A stretch of DNA of 10,527 nt, from NCBI GenBank assembly GCA_004552385.1, contig SFOL01000062.1:1-10527 (forward strand), read 5' to 3'. The notes under the pieces were generated by a model. The model made no database searches, was not told the origin of the DNA, and was given only the letters and a program-made list of their open reading frames with translations. Made by a program: the position numbers and the translations under genes. Of this stretch, positions 1 through 7,531 are shown piece after piece (the first letter of the stretch is position 1; every line of letters starts with the position of its first letter). Source of the DNA: Bacteroidales bacterium. Lineage in GTDB: Bacteria > Bacteroidota > Bacteroidia > Bacteroidales > Marinilabiliaceae.

Positions 1-37
1 GTGTACAAAACGGTGACAGATTTCTTGCGGCAACGTC

Positions 38-1156
38 ATGCTCAATACCGCCGATTTGACCGGAGCCAAAGAAATCCGTGATATGGTGGAGTCTGAGTGG
101 GACTCGGAAATGCATACTAAGCCACGGCGGAACTTTGCCAGCATAGAACTTTTTGCCGGTGCGGGCGGCCTTGCGATCGGGATGGGAAAAGCAGGGATTG
201 AACATATAATGCTGAACGAGGTGGATCATGACGCCTGCCAGACTTTAATGAAAAACCGACCTCAATGGCATGTCGCCGAGGGAGATGTGAGAAACCTTGA
301 CTTTAAAAGGTATGCGGGTCAAGTGGATGTTCTGACTGGCGGCTTCCCATGCCAGGCTTTTAGTTTCGCCGGTAAGAAAGCGGGTTTCAATGATGCGCGC
401 GGGACGTTGTTTTTCGAGTTGGCAAGGGCGGTCAAAGAGACTTCGCCGAAAGTTTTTGTGTGCGAGAACGTCAAAGGCCTTGTCTCGCATGACGACGGGC
501 GGACATTCAAGGTTATTTGCGATGCGATAGCCGATTTGGGGTATACTCTCGTAGAGCCGCATGTGCTTCACGCGGTAAAGTACATGGTTCCGCAAAAGAG
601 GGAGAGGATAATTCTTGTCGCGATCAGGAATGACTACGCCGGCAAGGTGACTTTCAAATGGCCATCGCCATATTATAGGATCATGACGTTGAGAGACGCG
701 TTTTTCAAGGGCGAACTTTATGACTGCGACACCCCCGATTCTTGCGGCGCGTCTTATTCTGCCAAGAAAGAGGCTGTTCTGAAGCTCGTCCCGCAGGGTG
801 GTGATTGGCGGGATCTCCCTCCCGATGTGGCAAAAGACTATATGGGTGTTAGCTATACATCTGGTGGTGGAAAGACTGGCATGGCGAGACGCCTTTCTTT
901 AGACGAGCCCAGCTTGACTTTGACATGCTCGCCTGTCCAAAAGCAAACGGAACGCTGCCACCCGACGGAGACAAGGCCGCTCACCGTCAGGGAGTATGCG
1001 CGGATCCAGACATTCCCCGACGACTGGTCTTTTGCGGGAAGCATGGCGTCAAAGTACAAGCAGATAGGCAATGCCGTGCCTGTCAACCTGGCCTATGCTA
1101 TCGGTCGTGCCGTTGTCCGGCTGCTCAACCAGATAGATGAGCTGGACAGCAAGTAG
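38..1156 (+). CDS. C5-cytosine-specific DNA methyltransferase
   Basis: This enzyme transfers a methyl group from S-adenosylmethionine to carbon 5 of cytosine within a specific DNA site. The 372-residue length is normal for the family. The motifs appear in order: motif I FAGAGG (about 39-44, AdoMet binding), motif IV PCQ (104-106, catalytic Cys105), motif VI ENV (143-145), motif VIII QKRER (186-190), a variable target-recognition region (about 235-310), motif IX around RPLTVREYARIQTFPDDW (313-330) and motif X GNAVPV (344-349). Nothing is missing, so it should be active. ATG 38 is the first possible start after an in-frame stop at 14-16. ATG 83 (Met16) and ATG 109 region (Met25) would also leave motif I intact and cannot be excluded. 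No endonuclease, Vsr or specificity gene lies downstream; upstream is outside the window. It could be an orphan methyltransferase or half of a restriction-modification pair. The target sequence cannot be read from the protein. Confidence 0.96.
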   Translation: MLNTADLTGAKEIRDMVESEWDSEMHTKPRRNFASIELFAGAGGLAIGMGKAGIEHIMLNEVDHDACQTLMKNRPQWHVAEGDVRNLDFKRYAGQVDVLTGGFPCQAFSFAGKKAGFNDARGTLFFELARAVKETSPKVFVCENVKGLVSHDDGRTFKVICDAIADLGYTLVEPHVLHAVKYMVPQKRERIILVAIRNDYAGKVTFKWPSPYYRIMTLRDAFFKGELYDCDTPDSCGASYSAKKEAVLKLVPQGGDWRDLPPDVAKDYMGVSYTSGGGKTGMARRLSLDEPSLTLTCSPVQKQTERCHPTETRPLTVREYARIQTFPDDWSFAGSMASKYKQIGNAVPVNLAYAIGRAVVRLLNQIDELDSK

Positions 1157-1177
1157 GTTGGGCTACGCCACCTTTCC

Positions 1178-1192
1178 CTCCTCCTCCTCCTC
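1178..1192. repeat. (CTC)5 trinucleotide tract
   Basis: Five uninterrupted CTC units lie inside a longer pyrimidine-only stretch (about 1171-1194), just after the methyltransferase stop and upstream of the transporter promoter candidate. It is non-coding and too short to be strong evidence of phase variation. Confidence 0.6.
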
Positions 1193-1205
1193 TCCATCTC
1201 TTGAT

Positions 1206-1236
1206 TTTGATTTCTTTGGCTTAATGACTATTTTTA
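1206..1236 (+). promoter_or_regulatory. Candidate Bacteroidetes-type promoter for the transporter gene
   Basis: TTTG at 1206-1209 is followed after 19 bases by TATTTTTA at 1229-1236, a one-mismatch match to the TAnnTTTG -7 element of the Bacteroidetes primary sigma factor. It would start transcription near 1243, giving a leader of about 45 nt before ATG 1289. The region is AT-rich, which fits, but the match is imperfect. Confidence 0.4.
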
Positions 1237-1288
1237 CGCTCTGTAAAAATATAAACAACACGCATAAGCCCTCACTCACTTTATCATA

Positions 1289-2602
1289 ATGTCGGGAGAA
1301 AAGTTTACATCTAAGACGGGCGCTATCGCAGCCGCGGCGGGCTCAGCCGTCGGGCTTGGCAACGTGTGGAGGTTTCCGTACGTGGCGGGCGAGGACGGGG
1401 GAGCCATTTTCCTCTTTTTCTACGTACTATTCACGGTTGCCATATCCATACCGATGCTCATCTGCGAGTTCTCCATAGGCAGGATGTCGGGCAAGCCCGT
1501 CACCGGGGCTTTCCAGGCTTTGCGCCCCGGCGGCAGGTGGCAGGCCATAGGCGTAATTGGTATGCTGACGGCGTTCATTATTCTCTCTTACTACAACATT
1601 GTCTCCGGCTGGACGGTTTATTATTCGGTGGCCTCGGTGGGCGGGTGGCTGAGCGGACTTTCGGGCGACGAGGTGGCGCAAGTCTTCAGTGGCGTCAGCT
1701 CCGATCCCGTCCGGAGCCTGATCTGGATGTGTGTGGTGATCGGTGCCGTGGCTTTCGTGGTGGCCAAGGGCGTCGCGAGTGGAATTGAGAAATATAGCAA
1801 AATTCTCATGCCGCTGCTCTTTCTGCTCATCATCGTCATGCTGGTGAGGTCCCTCTTTCTCGACGGCGCGGCAGAAGGACTCAAGTTCTACCTGAAGCCC
1901 GACGTGAGCAAGGTGACGGCTAAGGCTATATTTGACGCCCTGGGTCAGTCTTTCTTCTCGCTCAGCATCGGGATGGGTATTATGACCACTTATGGCGCGT
2001 ATATTCCTAAGTCGCAAGGTCTTGGTGGCATGGCGGCCCGTGTGGCGATGCTTGACTTCCTCGTAGCGTTCCTGTCTGGCGCTGTCATCTTCCCTTGTGT
2101 GTTCGCCTTTGGCATTGCGCCCGACGAGGGTCCGGGTCTCGTGTTCGTGACCCTTCCTAACATTTTTAATCAGATGGCTTTCGGGCAGGTGTTTCAGGCC
2201 TTCTTCTTTTTCCTTCTGATGGTTGCAGCCATCACGTCATCCATCTCGCTGCTCGAGGTCGTCGTAGCTTTCCTCAAGGAGTCTTTCGCCATTGGGCGAA
2301 AGAAGTCCACCGTGGTGGCATCTGTGGCGGTTTTGCTTTTTGGTGTCGCGTGCGCATTGTCTCCTGCGGTTTTCAATGTGTTTGACAAGGTTACGGCCAA
2401 CGTCATGATGCCGCTTGGCGCTCTCGCCGTGGTCCTTTTCGTGGGGTGGGGGTTGCCGCCCAAGCGCTTGAGGGATGAACTTGAGGCTGATGGCAGGCCT
2501 TTCCGCGTGTTCCGCTCAATGCTCTTCATGGTGCGTTACGTCATACCGCTGGCCATCGCGGTTATATTTGTCAACGGTCTTTACGCCTGGCTCTGCGCCT
2601 GA
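1289..2602 (+). CDS. Sodium-dependent transporter, neurotransmitter:sodium symporter (NSS/SNF) family
   Basis: This is an inner-membrane secondary transporter that, by family, uses the Na+ gradient to import an amino acid or similar small solute. The 437-residue length and about 11 hydrophobic segments match the shorter bacterial NSS proteins such as MhsT-like transporters. TM1 carries the family signature GLGNVWRFPY (22-31), which contains the unwound Na+/substrate-binding stretch. TM3 has tyrosines at 101-102 in the position where LeuT-type proteins contact substrate. TM6 has the broken-helix glycine-rich segment SLSIGMG (224-230). TM8 has TSS (316-318), the Na2-site serine/threonine pair region. 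The start at ATG 1289 puts the TM1 signature at the usual distance from the N-terminus. The next gene begins 30 bases after the stop, so the two are probably cotranscribed. Family assignment is firm; substrate is unknown, with an amino acid most likely. Confidence 0.95.
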   Translation: MSGEKFTSKTGAIAAAAGSAVGLGNVWRFPYVAGEDGGAIFLFFYVLFTVAISIPMLICEFSIGRMSGKPVTGAFQALRPGGRWQAIGVIGMLTAFIILSYYNIVSGWTVYYSVASVGGWLSGLSGDEVAQVFSGVSSDPVRSLIWMCVVIGAVAFVVAKGVASGIEKYSKILMPLLFLLIIVMLVRSLFLDGAAEGLKFYLKPDVSKVTAKAIFDALGQSFFSLSIGMGIMTTYGAYIPKSQGLGGMAARVAMLDFLVAFLSGAVIFPCVFAFGIAPDEGPGLVFVTLPNIFNQMAFGQVFQAFFFFLLMVAAITSSISLLEVVVAFLKESFAIGRKKSTVVASVAVLLFGVACALSPAVFNVFDKVTANVMMPLGALAVVLFVGWGLPPKRLRDELEADGRPFRVFRSMLFMVRYVIPLAIAVIFVNGLYAWLCA

Positions 2603-2632
2603 CGCGGCGTTGCCGGTCTTGGGTTGTCCGTC

Positions 2633-3718
2633 ATGTTTTCTGAGCGTCCTGTCCGGGGTGGGGTGGCCTCCCTCATGGCTGTCATCCTTGTTTGCGTCCT
2701 TGTGACGCGGTTCTGCCGTCCTGAGCCGGTGCGCATCGTCCGCTACGATGTCGTGACTTCCGATTCGGCTACCGGATTTGCCGGCTCCGTTCGTGTGAAC
2801 GCTGACGGTCCGCGGCGTTTGCGTAAGGCGGGGTTCTCTTATTACCATATTTCGCAGATTATGTATCTGCGCACGTTTGGCTGCGCCTTCCGCAGTTCGG
2901 AAGATTTACTGGCTTTGCCTTATGCCGACTCCGCTTTCGTGGCCTCTATAGCCCCCGATATTGATTTTTCTTGTCCGGACACCTGCCTCTCTTTGTCCGA
3001 GGTCTCATATCTGTTGCTCGAGAGGAGGAAGGGGCGAGACTCGTGGCGGCATTATGATGATAAGGAGCCGGGTCGGCCCTCCCGCCTCTACTTTCCGCGC
3101 ATTCCCCTTTTCGCGGCTGATTCCGCCACTCTTGCCGAGGCTGGCATGAGCGCTGCGTCTTGGGATACTTTGGCCGCGTATCAGCGTTCGTTCATCTTGC
3201 ATGGCTCCATGCCTCTTGACTCTTTGGTGTCGCTTTCGCCTCGGGCCTTGGCGGAGGCTTTGCTGTCGCGTTCCACTCCTCGTGGCGGTTTCACCCCGGC
3301 CGCCGTCGACGTGAAGACTTATGATGTCGTGGATCTTAATTCGGCCACTCGTGAGCAGCTTGAGGCCATGCCCGGAGTCGGGGCCAAGACAGCCGAGGCG
3401 ATACTTGACTTCCGCCGGCGCCTTGGAGGTTATGTCTCTGTAAGGCAATTGCGCGGGCTGTGGCCCGTGACGGATGAACGCTATGATAAGTTGAGAGACT
3501 ACTTTGTGGTGGCGCCGGGAGGCGCCGTGCCGGTCAATGTTAACGCCCCTAACGACACTCGCCTCAGGCGGCACCCTTATTTCCCGCCGTTGCTGGCCGC
3601 GCGGATTGGGCAGATGAGGTTGCGCGCTGACGGGAGGAAGCTCTCCCGTGAGGATGTTGAGAAGTGCGCCGATGGTGTCGAGCTTTCGGAGTTCTTTTGG
3701 GATTATGTGGCATATTGA
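2633..3718 (+). CDS. Membrane-anchored helix-hairpin-helix (ComEA-like) repeat protein
   Basis: This 361-residue protein has one N-terminal hydrophobic segment (about 12-27), probably a membrane anchor or uncleaved signal, followed by a soluble region. The clearest domain is a helix-hairpin-helix (HhH) at about 231-293: it begins VDLNSATREQLEAMPGVG and continues through a second LGGY...L element, as in ComEA-type DNA-binding modules. I also see three weaker copies of the same layout at about 53-108, 157-212 and 299-358, each with a residue pattern like 'N/A-x-A ... L-x-x-x-G/P' and a later 'F/Y' plus 'L' segment. Related multi-HhH proteins are widespread in Bacteroidetes with no settled role; double-stranded DNA binding outside the cytoplasm is the natural inference from ComEA. 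I chose ATG 2633; an in-frame TTG at 2624 would add three residues and is less likely. It follows the transporter by 30 bases, suggesting one transcript without implying a shared function. Confidence 0.88.
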   Translation: MFSERPVRGGVASLMAVILVCVLVTRFCRPEPVRIVRYDVVTSDSATGFAGSVRVNADGPRRLRKAGFSYYHISQIMYLRTFGCAFRSSEDLLALPYADSAFVASIAPDIDFSCPDTCLSLSEVSYLLLERRKGRDSWRHYDDKEPGRPSRLYFPRIPLFAADSATLAEAGMSAASWDTLAAYQRSFILHGSMPLDSLVSLSPRALAEALLSRSTPRGGFTPAAVDVKTYDVVDLNSATREQLEAMPGVGAKTAEAILDFRRRLGGYVSVRQLRGLWPVTDERYDKLRDYFVVAPGGAVPVNVNAPNDTRLRRHPYFPPLLAARIGQMRLRADGRKLSREDVEKCADGVELSEFFWDYVAY

Positions 3719-3733
3719 CATCATTCTCGTGTG

Positions 3734-3773
3734 AGTGCATGCGCGCGTTGCGCATAGGGCACTGATTATTTTG
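3734..3773 (+). terminator. Likely intrinsic terminator of the transporter/HhH transcription unit
   Basis: Sixteen bases after the HhH gene stop, AGTGC (3734-3738) plus ATGCGC (3739-3744) pairs with GCGCAT (3750-3755) plus GCACT (3759-3763). The loop is GCGTT and there is a 3-base bulge (AGG) on the right arm. The 11-bp stem is followed by GATTATTTTG, a short T-rich tail. Position right after the gene and before an AT-rich promoter region supports termination. The T-tract is interrupted, so strength is uncertain. Confidence 0.55.
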
Positions 3774-3999
3774 CCGCTGTATTTGTACTTTTTATGTTTC
3801 GTTGAAAGGTGAAAATTAACGTCTGCCGCTACACCTATTTTGTGTTATTGTGCGAGGCTGTATTTTAAGAGAATCTTGCGGATTATTGTGGGTGGATTAT
3901 TTTCTTTATTGATTAATGTGCTGTGATATAATGCTTTAGTGTTCTTTGAAGTTTGTTTGTTAAAACATAATTGTCCACCGAATGAGATATTTTTTCACC
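3774..3999. other. AT-rich intergenic region without a convincing gene
   Basis: The stretch between the terminator hairpin and the susC promoter is strikingly AT-rich compared with the genes. It contains runs of TTTG (3945-3948, 3952-3955, 3956-3959) and a TATAAT at 3927-3932, but no properly spaced complete promoter other than the one at 4000-4028. A forward frame from 3939 and a reverse frame from 4217 are open but show no recognisable protein character. Upstream regulatory DNA for the SusC operon is the simplest reading. Confidence 0.5.
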
Positions 4000-4028
4000 C
4001 TTGTAAACTTAAAGAGTGTATAATTTTG
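4000..4028 (+). promoter_or_regulatory. Candidate promoter of the susC-susD operon
   Basis: TAATTTTG at 4021-4028 matches the Bacteroidetes -7 consensus TAnnTTTG exactly. CTTG at 4000-4003 supplies a TTG-type -33 element, with a 17-base spacer that is slightly shorter than usual. Transcription would begin near 4033-4036. Base composition changes from AT-rich to GC-richer just after this point, as expected where the transcribed leader starts. The start codon of susC is about 230 bases further on. Confidence 0.6.
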
Positions 4029-4145
4029 CATCGAAAGGATTTGGCGAATGAGAGGGCGATCTCTCTTGCCAACGGGCGTAAGCCCATCTTTTCGCGGCTG
4101 CGCATCCCGTTGTCTTTGTCTACGACAATCAGCGCCCATCTGTTC

Positions 4146-4177
4146 GCAAATGTTTGAAGTGCACGCCAAACGTTTGC
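4146..4177 (+). repeat. 11-bp hairpin built of two near-identical 10-bp palindromes
   Basis: GCAAATGTTTG (4146-4156) and CAAACGTTTGC (4167-4177) form an 11-bp stem with one G-U wobble and a 10-base loop that contains GTGCAC. Each arm is itself a palindrome or near-palindrome, CAAATGTTTG (4147-4156) and perfect CAAACGTTTG (4167-4176). The arms are therefore also direct repeats 20 bases apart, about two turns of DNA. It may act as an RNA stem in the leader or as a pair of protein-binding sites on DNA. Confidence 0.6.
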
Positions 4178-4195
4178 TTCGCTCAGCAGGCCGGG

Positions 4196-4205
4196 TGTCA
4201 TGACA
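4196..4205. repeat. Perfect 10-bp palindrome TGTCATGACA in the susC leader
   Basis: TGTCATGACA reads the same on both strands and is flanked by GGCC at 4189-4192 and GGCC at 4207-4210, which can also pair. It could be a small hairpin or an operator-like site. No regulator is known for it from this sequence. Confidence 0.35.
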
Positions 4206-4264
4206 TGGCCGATGCACCGATGCGCCGCCGCGTCAGAAGAACTAAAAACACAAACTAACGACTT

Positions 4265-7200
4265 ATGAGAATACAAACTCTTGCTTTGATGAGTGCTTTG
4301 GCGTTCTCGTCCGCGGCATTGGTTTTGCCGGCGAGCGAGGCCATGGCTCAGTCGGCAGGCACGCTGACCATAAAGGGCCGCGTACTTGACAACAATGGGC
4401 AACCCGTAGTTGGTGCTGCCGTTGTGCAGAAAGGCACCACTAACGGCACCGTCACCGACATTGATGGCAATTATGTTCTCAATGCGCCTGCCAATTCCGA
4501 AATTTCAGTATCTTTCATCGGCTATGACTCAGCCACTGAGGCTGTCGGTGGCCGCAGTTCTATCAACTTCACCCTCGCTGAGGAGAGCACTGAGCTGAGC
4601 GAGCTCGTCGTCGTGGGCTACGGCGTGCAGAAGAAGGCCGATCTCACCGGATCGGTGGCCGTCGTCAACGCCGATGATCTTAAGAAGGTCTCCAACTCCA
4701 ACCTGTCCACCATGCTCCAGGGTAAGGCCGCAGGCGTCCAGATCACCACCGACGGCCAGCCGGGCGCCGACCCCGCCGTCAAGATCCGCGGACTCGGCTC
4801 TTTCGGTAGCACTGCGCCTCTCTACGTCATTGACGGTGTGCCAATGGGAACCACCATACGCGACTTCTCGCCAAACGACATCGAGACCATTCAGGTTCTC
4901 AAGGATGCCTCGGCGGCGGCCATCTACGGCTCGCGCGCGGCGAACGGCGTCATAATCATAACGACCAAGCGCGGCGCGAAGAACCAGCCCATGAAGATCA
5001 TGTATAACGGCTATGTGGGCGCCGACCGTATCAAGGACGGGGTGTATGACGTTATGAACACCGAACAGTACGCCCAATACGTCAACCAGGCTTTCGCCAA
5101 CTCTGGCACGCCGGAACTCGTGCCGAGCGGCTACGTCAAGGGTAGCGACGAATACCTCGTGGGCAAGGTGGACACCGACTGGTTCGACGAGGTCTTCAAG
5201 ACAGGTCTCCGCATGAACCACAACCTCTCCATGTCCGGCGGCGGAGAGAATAACACCTATAACGTCTCGCTCGACTACTTCAAGCAGAACGGAACCATGG
5301 AGGGCGCAGGTCCCAATTACGACCGCTTCACCGCGCGCGTCAACAACTCGATGGACGTCAAGTTCATCAAGTTTGCCACCAGCGTGGTCTGGAGCCACAG
5401 CGCGCAAGACAACATGGCCCTCTCCAACGCCAGCGAGTACGTCCAGGGCCTCTACGGCGGACAATATCCGGTGCTCGGCTCTGCGCTGCTCATGCCCACG
5501 GGCGTCAAGGCATACGATGAGAGCACCTGGTGCCTCGACGGCGTATATCCCGGCGCTGCCGAATATAACTACGACAACTTCGGCTTCGGCACCTATTATC
5601 CCAGCATCCACGGCGACCTCCGTATGACCAACGTACTGATGACCAACAACCTCATCACGCGAAACACAAAGGTCGACCGCTTTGTCATCACAGGTTCGGC
5701 TGACGTCGACCTGCTCGACATGGTCAAGCACAAGAACGACGACCATAAGCTCAACTACAAGGTCAACCTCTCATACAGCAAGACTTATGCCAAGGACAAG
5801 ACCTTCATCGCGGCTTTCTACGCCAGCAACACCAACTATCTCAGCAAGGATAACGAAAACCTCGTAGAGGGCTATCGCCAGTTAACCGACGGCCTCGTCG
5901 AGAACACGCTGACCTACGATGGCGTCTTCGGCTCCAACCACGTTAACCTCGTGGTAGGCCAGACTTTCGAACGCGAGCGTTACCACACCCTCACCGGCAC
6001 TGGCAACAACCTCTCCGAGCCTTACTATCTGCAGGTCTCTAATGCTCAGACGTTCAAGACCGCCAGCTACGAGAGCGAGCACGTAATCTGCTCATTCATC
6101 GGCCGTTTGAACTATGACTTCGACGAGAAGTACCTCATCTCCGTCACAGCTCGCCGCGACGGCTCAAGCCGACTCTCGTCCGACGATCGTTGGGACTGGT
6201 TCCCCTCTTTCTCCGCCGGATGGCGCTTCGACCGTGAGGAGTTCTTCCCCATCGACAAGGATATTGTTAACCTCTTCAAAATCCGCGGTAGCTACGGCAT
6301 CCTCGGCAATGAGAACATCGGCGAGTACCAGTATATGGACGTCATGAGCCGCGGCGACTACACCTACAGCTTCGGCGGTGACAAGGTAACGGGCTCGGCC
6401 ATCTCCAACTACGTCAACACGGCCATCAAGTGGGAGAAGAAGAAGACTGCCGACATCGGTCTCGACGTCAACTTCTTCTCGAACAAGATCGAGTTCAACT
6501 TCGACGCGTTCAAGAGCACGTCTGAGGATCTCCTCTACTCGGTGGCTGTGCCGGCCAGCGCAGGCGCCACTAATACGGAGGTCGTCATGAACGCCGCCAC
6601 GATGGAGAACAGCGGTCTCGAGTTCGCCGTCACATACCGAAACAACGATCACCCAATCAAGTGGGAGGTGTCCGCCAACGCCACGGTCAATAAGAACGAG
6701 GTGACCGGACTTGGCGTCACCAACGAAGGCCGCACCGACGGATACTGCCGCACCATCGTCGGCGAGCAGGTCGGACGCTTCTACGGCCTCAAGCACGGCG
6801 GCATAATACGCGACTCCAAGTTCCTCACCGAGCTGCTCGCGGCTCAAGGCAGCGGAAAGCCTACAGCTGACGGCTACGCTGCACCGCTCAACGCCGAGCT
6901 TGGCGACTGCTACTACGTCGACGTCAATGGAGACGGCGTCATCACCGAGGACGACCGCGACTTCATCGGTGACGGCATGCCAAAGGTCAACTTCGGCCTC
7001 AACGCACGCGTCGAGTACAAGGGTTTCGACCTCTCGATCTCTACCTACGGAGCTGCCGGTTTCAAGGCGCTTGACTACCTCGATGTGGCCCTCCACAGCA
7101 CCATGGGACTTCAAAACAAGAGCGTCGACATGCTCGACAGCTGGACTCCGGCCAACGTCAACGCAAGCCAGCCCCGAGTTCTCTACACTGGCGACAAGAA

Positions 7201-7477
7201 GACCATCGGCAACGACTACTTCAGCGACCGTTTCCTCCAGAACGGATCGTACTTTAAGATCGCCAATATCGAGCTCGGCTACAACTTCAACGACGATTGG
7301 TTCAACGGCATCTTCTCTGACGTCCGACTCTACGTCTCGGCGCAGAATGTCCACAGCTTCACCAAGTACAAGGGCTACAATGTCGACTTCGCTGGCGGCA
7401 CTTTCACCCCGGGCTACAACTTTTGCTCATTCCCGACGCCGCGTACCATTATGGCCGGACTCCACTTTACGTTCTAA
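4265..7477 (+). CDS. SusC/RagA-family TonB-linked outer-membrane transporter
   Basis: This is the outer-membrane channel of a SusCD pair: it imports a bound oligosaccharide (or, in some members, peptide) into the periplasm using TonB energy. It is 1070 residues long, normal for the family. A signal peptide ends near AMA|Q (28). A carboxypeptidase-regulatory-like domain follows (about 35-105), then the conserved segment SELVVVGYG (112-120), the plug domain (about 120-236) with VKIRGLGSFGS, PLYVIDG and DASAAAIYGSRAANGVI, and a long beta-barrel ending in phenylalanine (ending LHFTF). A calcium-binding-like loop DVNGDGVITEDD lies at 886-897, common in SusC barrels. There is no STN domain before the plug, so regulation through a partner anti-sigma factor is not expected. 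ATG 4265 gives a complete signal peptide. The SusD-like gene follows after 54 bases. Substrate is not predictable from this sequence. Confidence 0.97.
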   Translation: MRIQTLALMSALAFSSAALVLPASEAMAQSAGTLTIKGRVLDNNGQPVVGAAVVQKGTTNGTVTDIDGNYVLNAPANSEISVSFIGYDSATEAVGGRSSINFTLAEESTELSELVVVGYGVQKKADLTGSVAVVNADDLKKVSNSNLSTMLQGKAAGVQITTDGQPGADPAVKIRGLGSFGSTAPLYVIDGVPMGTTIRDFSPNDIETIQVLKDASAAAIYGSRAANGVIIITTKRGAKNQPMKIMYNGYVGADRIKDGVYDVMNTEQYAQYVNQAFANSGTPELVPSGYVKGSDEYLVGKVDTDWFDEVFKTGLRMNHNLSMSGGGENNTYNVSLDYFKQNGTMEGAGPNYDRFTARVNNSMDVKFIKFATSVVWSHSAQDNMALSNASEYVQGLYGGQYPVLGSALLMPTGVKAYDESTWCLDGVYPGAAEYNYDNFGFGTYYPSIHGDLRMTNVLMTNNLITRNTKVDRFVITGSADVDLLDMVKHKNDDHKLNYKVNLSYSKTYAKDKTFIAAFYASNTNYLSKDNENLVEGYRQLTDGLVENTLTYDGVFGSNHVNLVVGQTFERERYHTLTGTGNNLSEPYYLQVSNAQTFKTASYESEHVICSFIGRLNYDFDEKYLISVTARRDGSSRLSSDDRWDWFPSFSAGWRFDREEFFPIDKDIVNLFKIRGSYGILGNENIGEYQYMDVMSRGDYTYSFGGDKVTGSAISNYVNTAIKWEKKKTADIGLDVNFFSNKIEFNFDAFKSTSEDLLYSVAVPASAGATNTEVVMNAATMENSGLEFAVTYRNNDHPIKWEVSANATVNKNEVTGLGVTNEGRTDGYCRTIVGEQVGRFYGLKHGGIIRDSKFLTELLAAQGSGKPTADGYAAPLNAELGDCYYVDVNGDGVITEDDRDFIGDGMPKVNFGLNARVEYKGFDLSISTYGAAGFKALDYLDVALHSTMGLQNKSVDMLDSWTPANVNASQPRVLYTGDKKTIGNDYFSDRFLQNGSYFKIANIELGYNFNDDWFNGIFSDVRLYVSAQNVHSFTKYKGYNVDFAGGTFTPGYNFCSFPTPRTIMAGLHFTF

Positions 7478-7531
7478 GACGGCATAAGTGCGCATAGAGT
7501 TTTATTTCTCTCATTCGTTAATGACAAGTTT

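Larger units (their letters stand above)
4034..4264 (+). promoter_or_regulatory. Long structured 5' leader of the susC gene
   Basis: If the promoter at 4000-4028 is right, the susC mRNA has an untranslated leader of about 230 nt, with a higher GC content than the DNA just upstream. Visible structures in order are: GAGAG/CTCTC (4050-4054 with 4061-4065); GGGC-GTAA-GCCC with a GNRA-type tetraloop (4074-4085), followed by ATCTTTT; TTGTC-TAC-GACAA (4116-4128); an 11-bp hairpin (4146-4177); and a palindrome (4196-4205). CAACGGG (4070-4076) can instead pair perfectly with CCCGTTG (4106-4112), which would break the tetraloop hairpin. This resembles a leader with alternative folds, but no known riboswitch class is recognised. 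It could equally hold operators or a target for an antisense RNA. The role is inference. Confidence 0.4.

Noticed and set aside
1..81. Open frame from the left edge ending in TGA at 79-81, overlapping the methyltransferase start, as a possible tail of an upstream gene
   Set aside because: Only 26 codons, expected by chance often, and another frame is also open to 57-59. No recognisable motif. It does keep ATG 83 alive as an alternative methyltransferase start (TGA-T-ATG).
1157..1176. Possible terminator after the methyltransferase (GGTTGG with CCACC)
   Set aside because: The stem needs a bulge, is only about 5 bp, and is followed by TTTCCC rather than a T-run.
3005..3724. 239-codon minus-strand open frame opposite the HhH gene
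   Set aside because: Overlaps a gene with a recognisable HhH domain on the + strand, and its own product is unstructured and rich in R, P and H.
3939..4157. Forward 72-codon open frame (and reverse 85-codon frame at 3960-4217) in the susC upstream region
   Set aside because: They run across the promoter and through the hairpins, change composition half-way and show no protein-like pattern.
4529..5746. 405-codon open frame on the minus strand inside the SusC-like gene
   Set aside because: It is a shadow of the strongly C-ending codon use of the SusC gene, with a low-complexity V/H/D/E-rich product and no family features. The same applies to the minus frame at 6164-7354.
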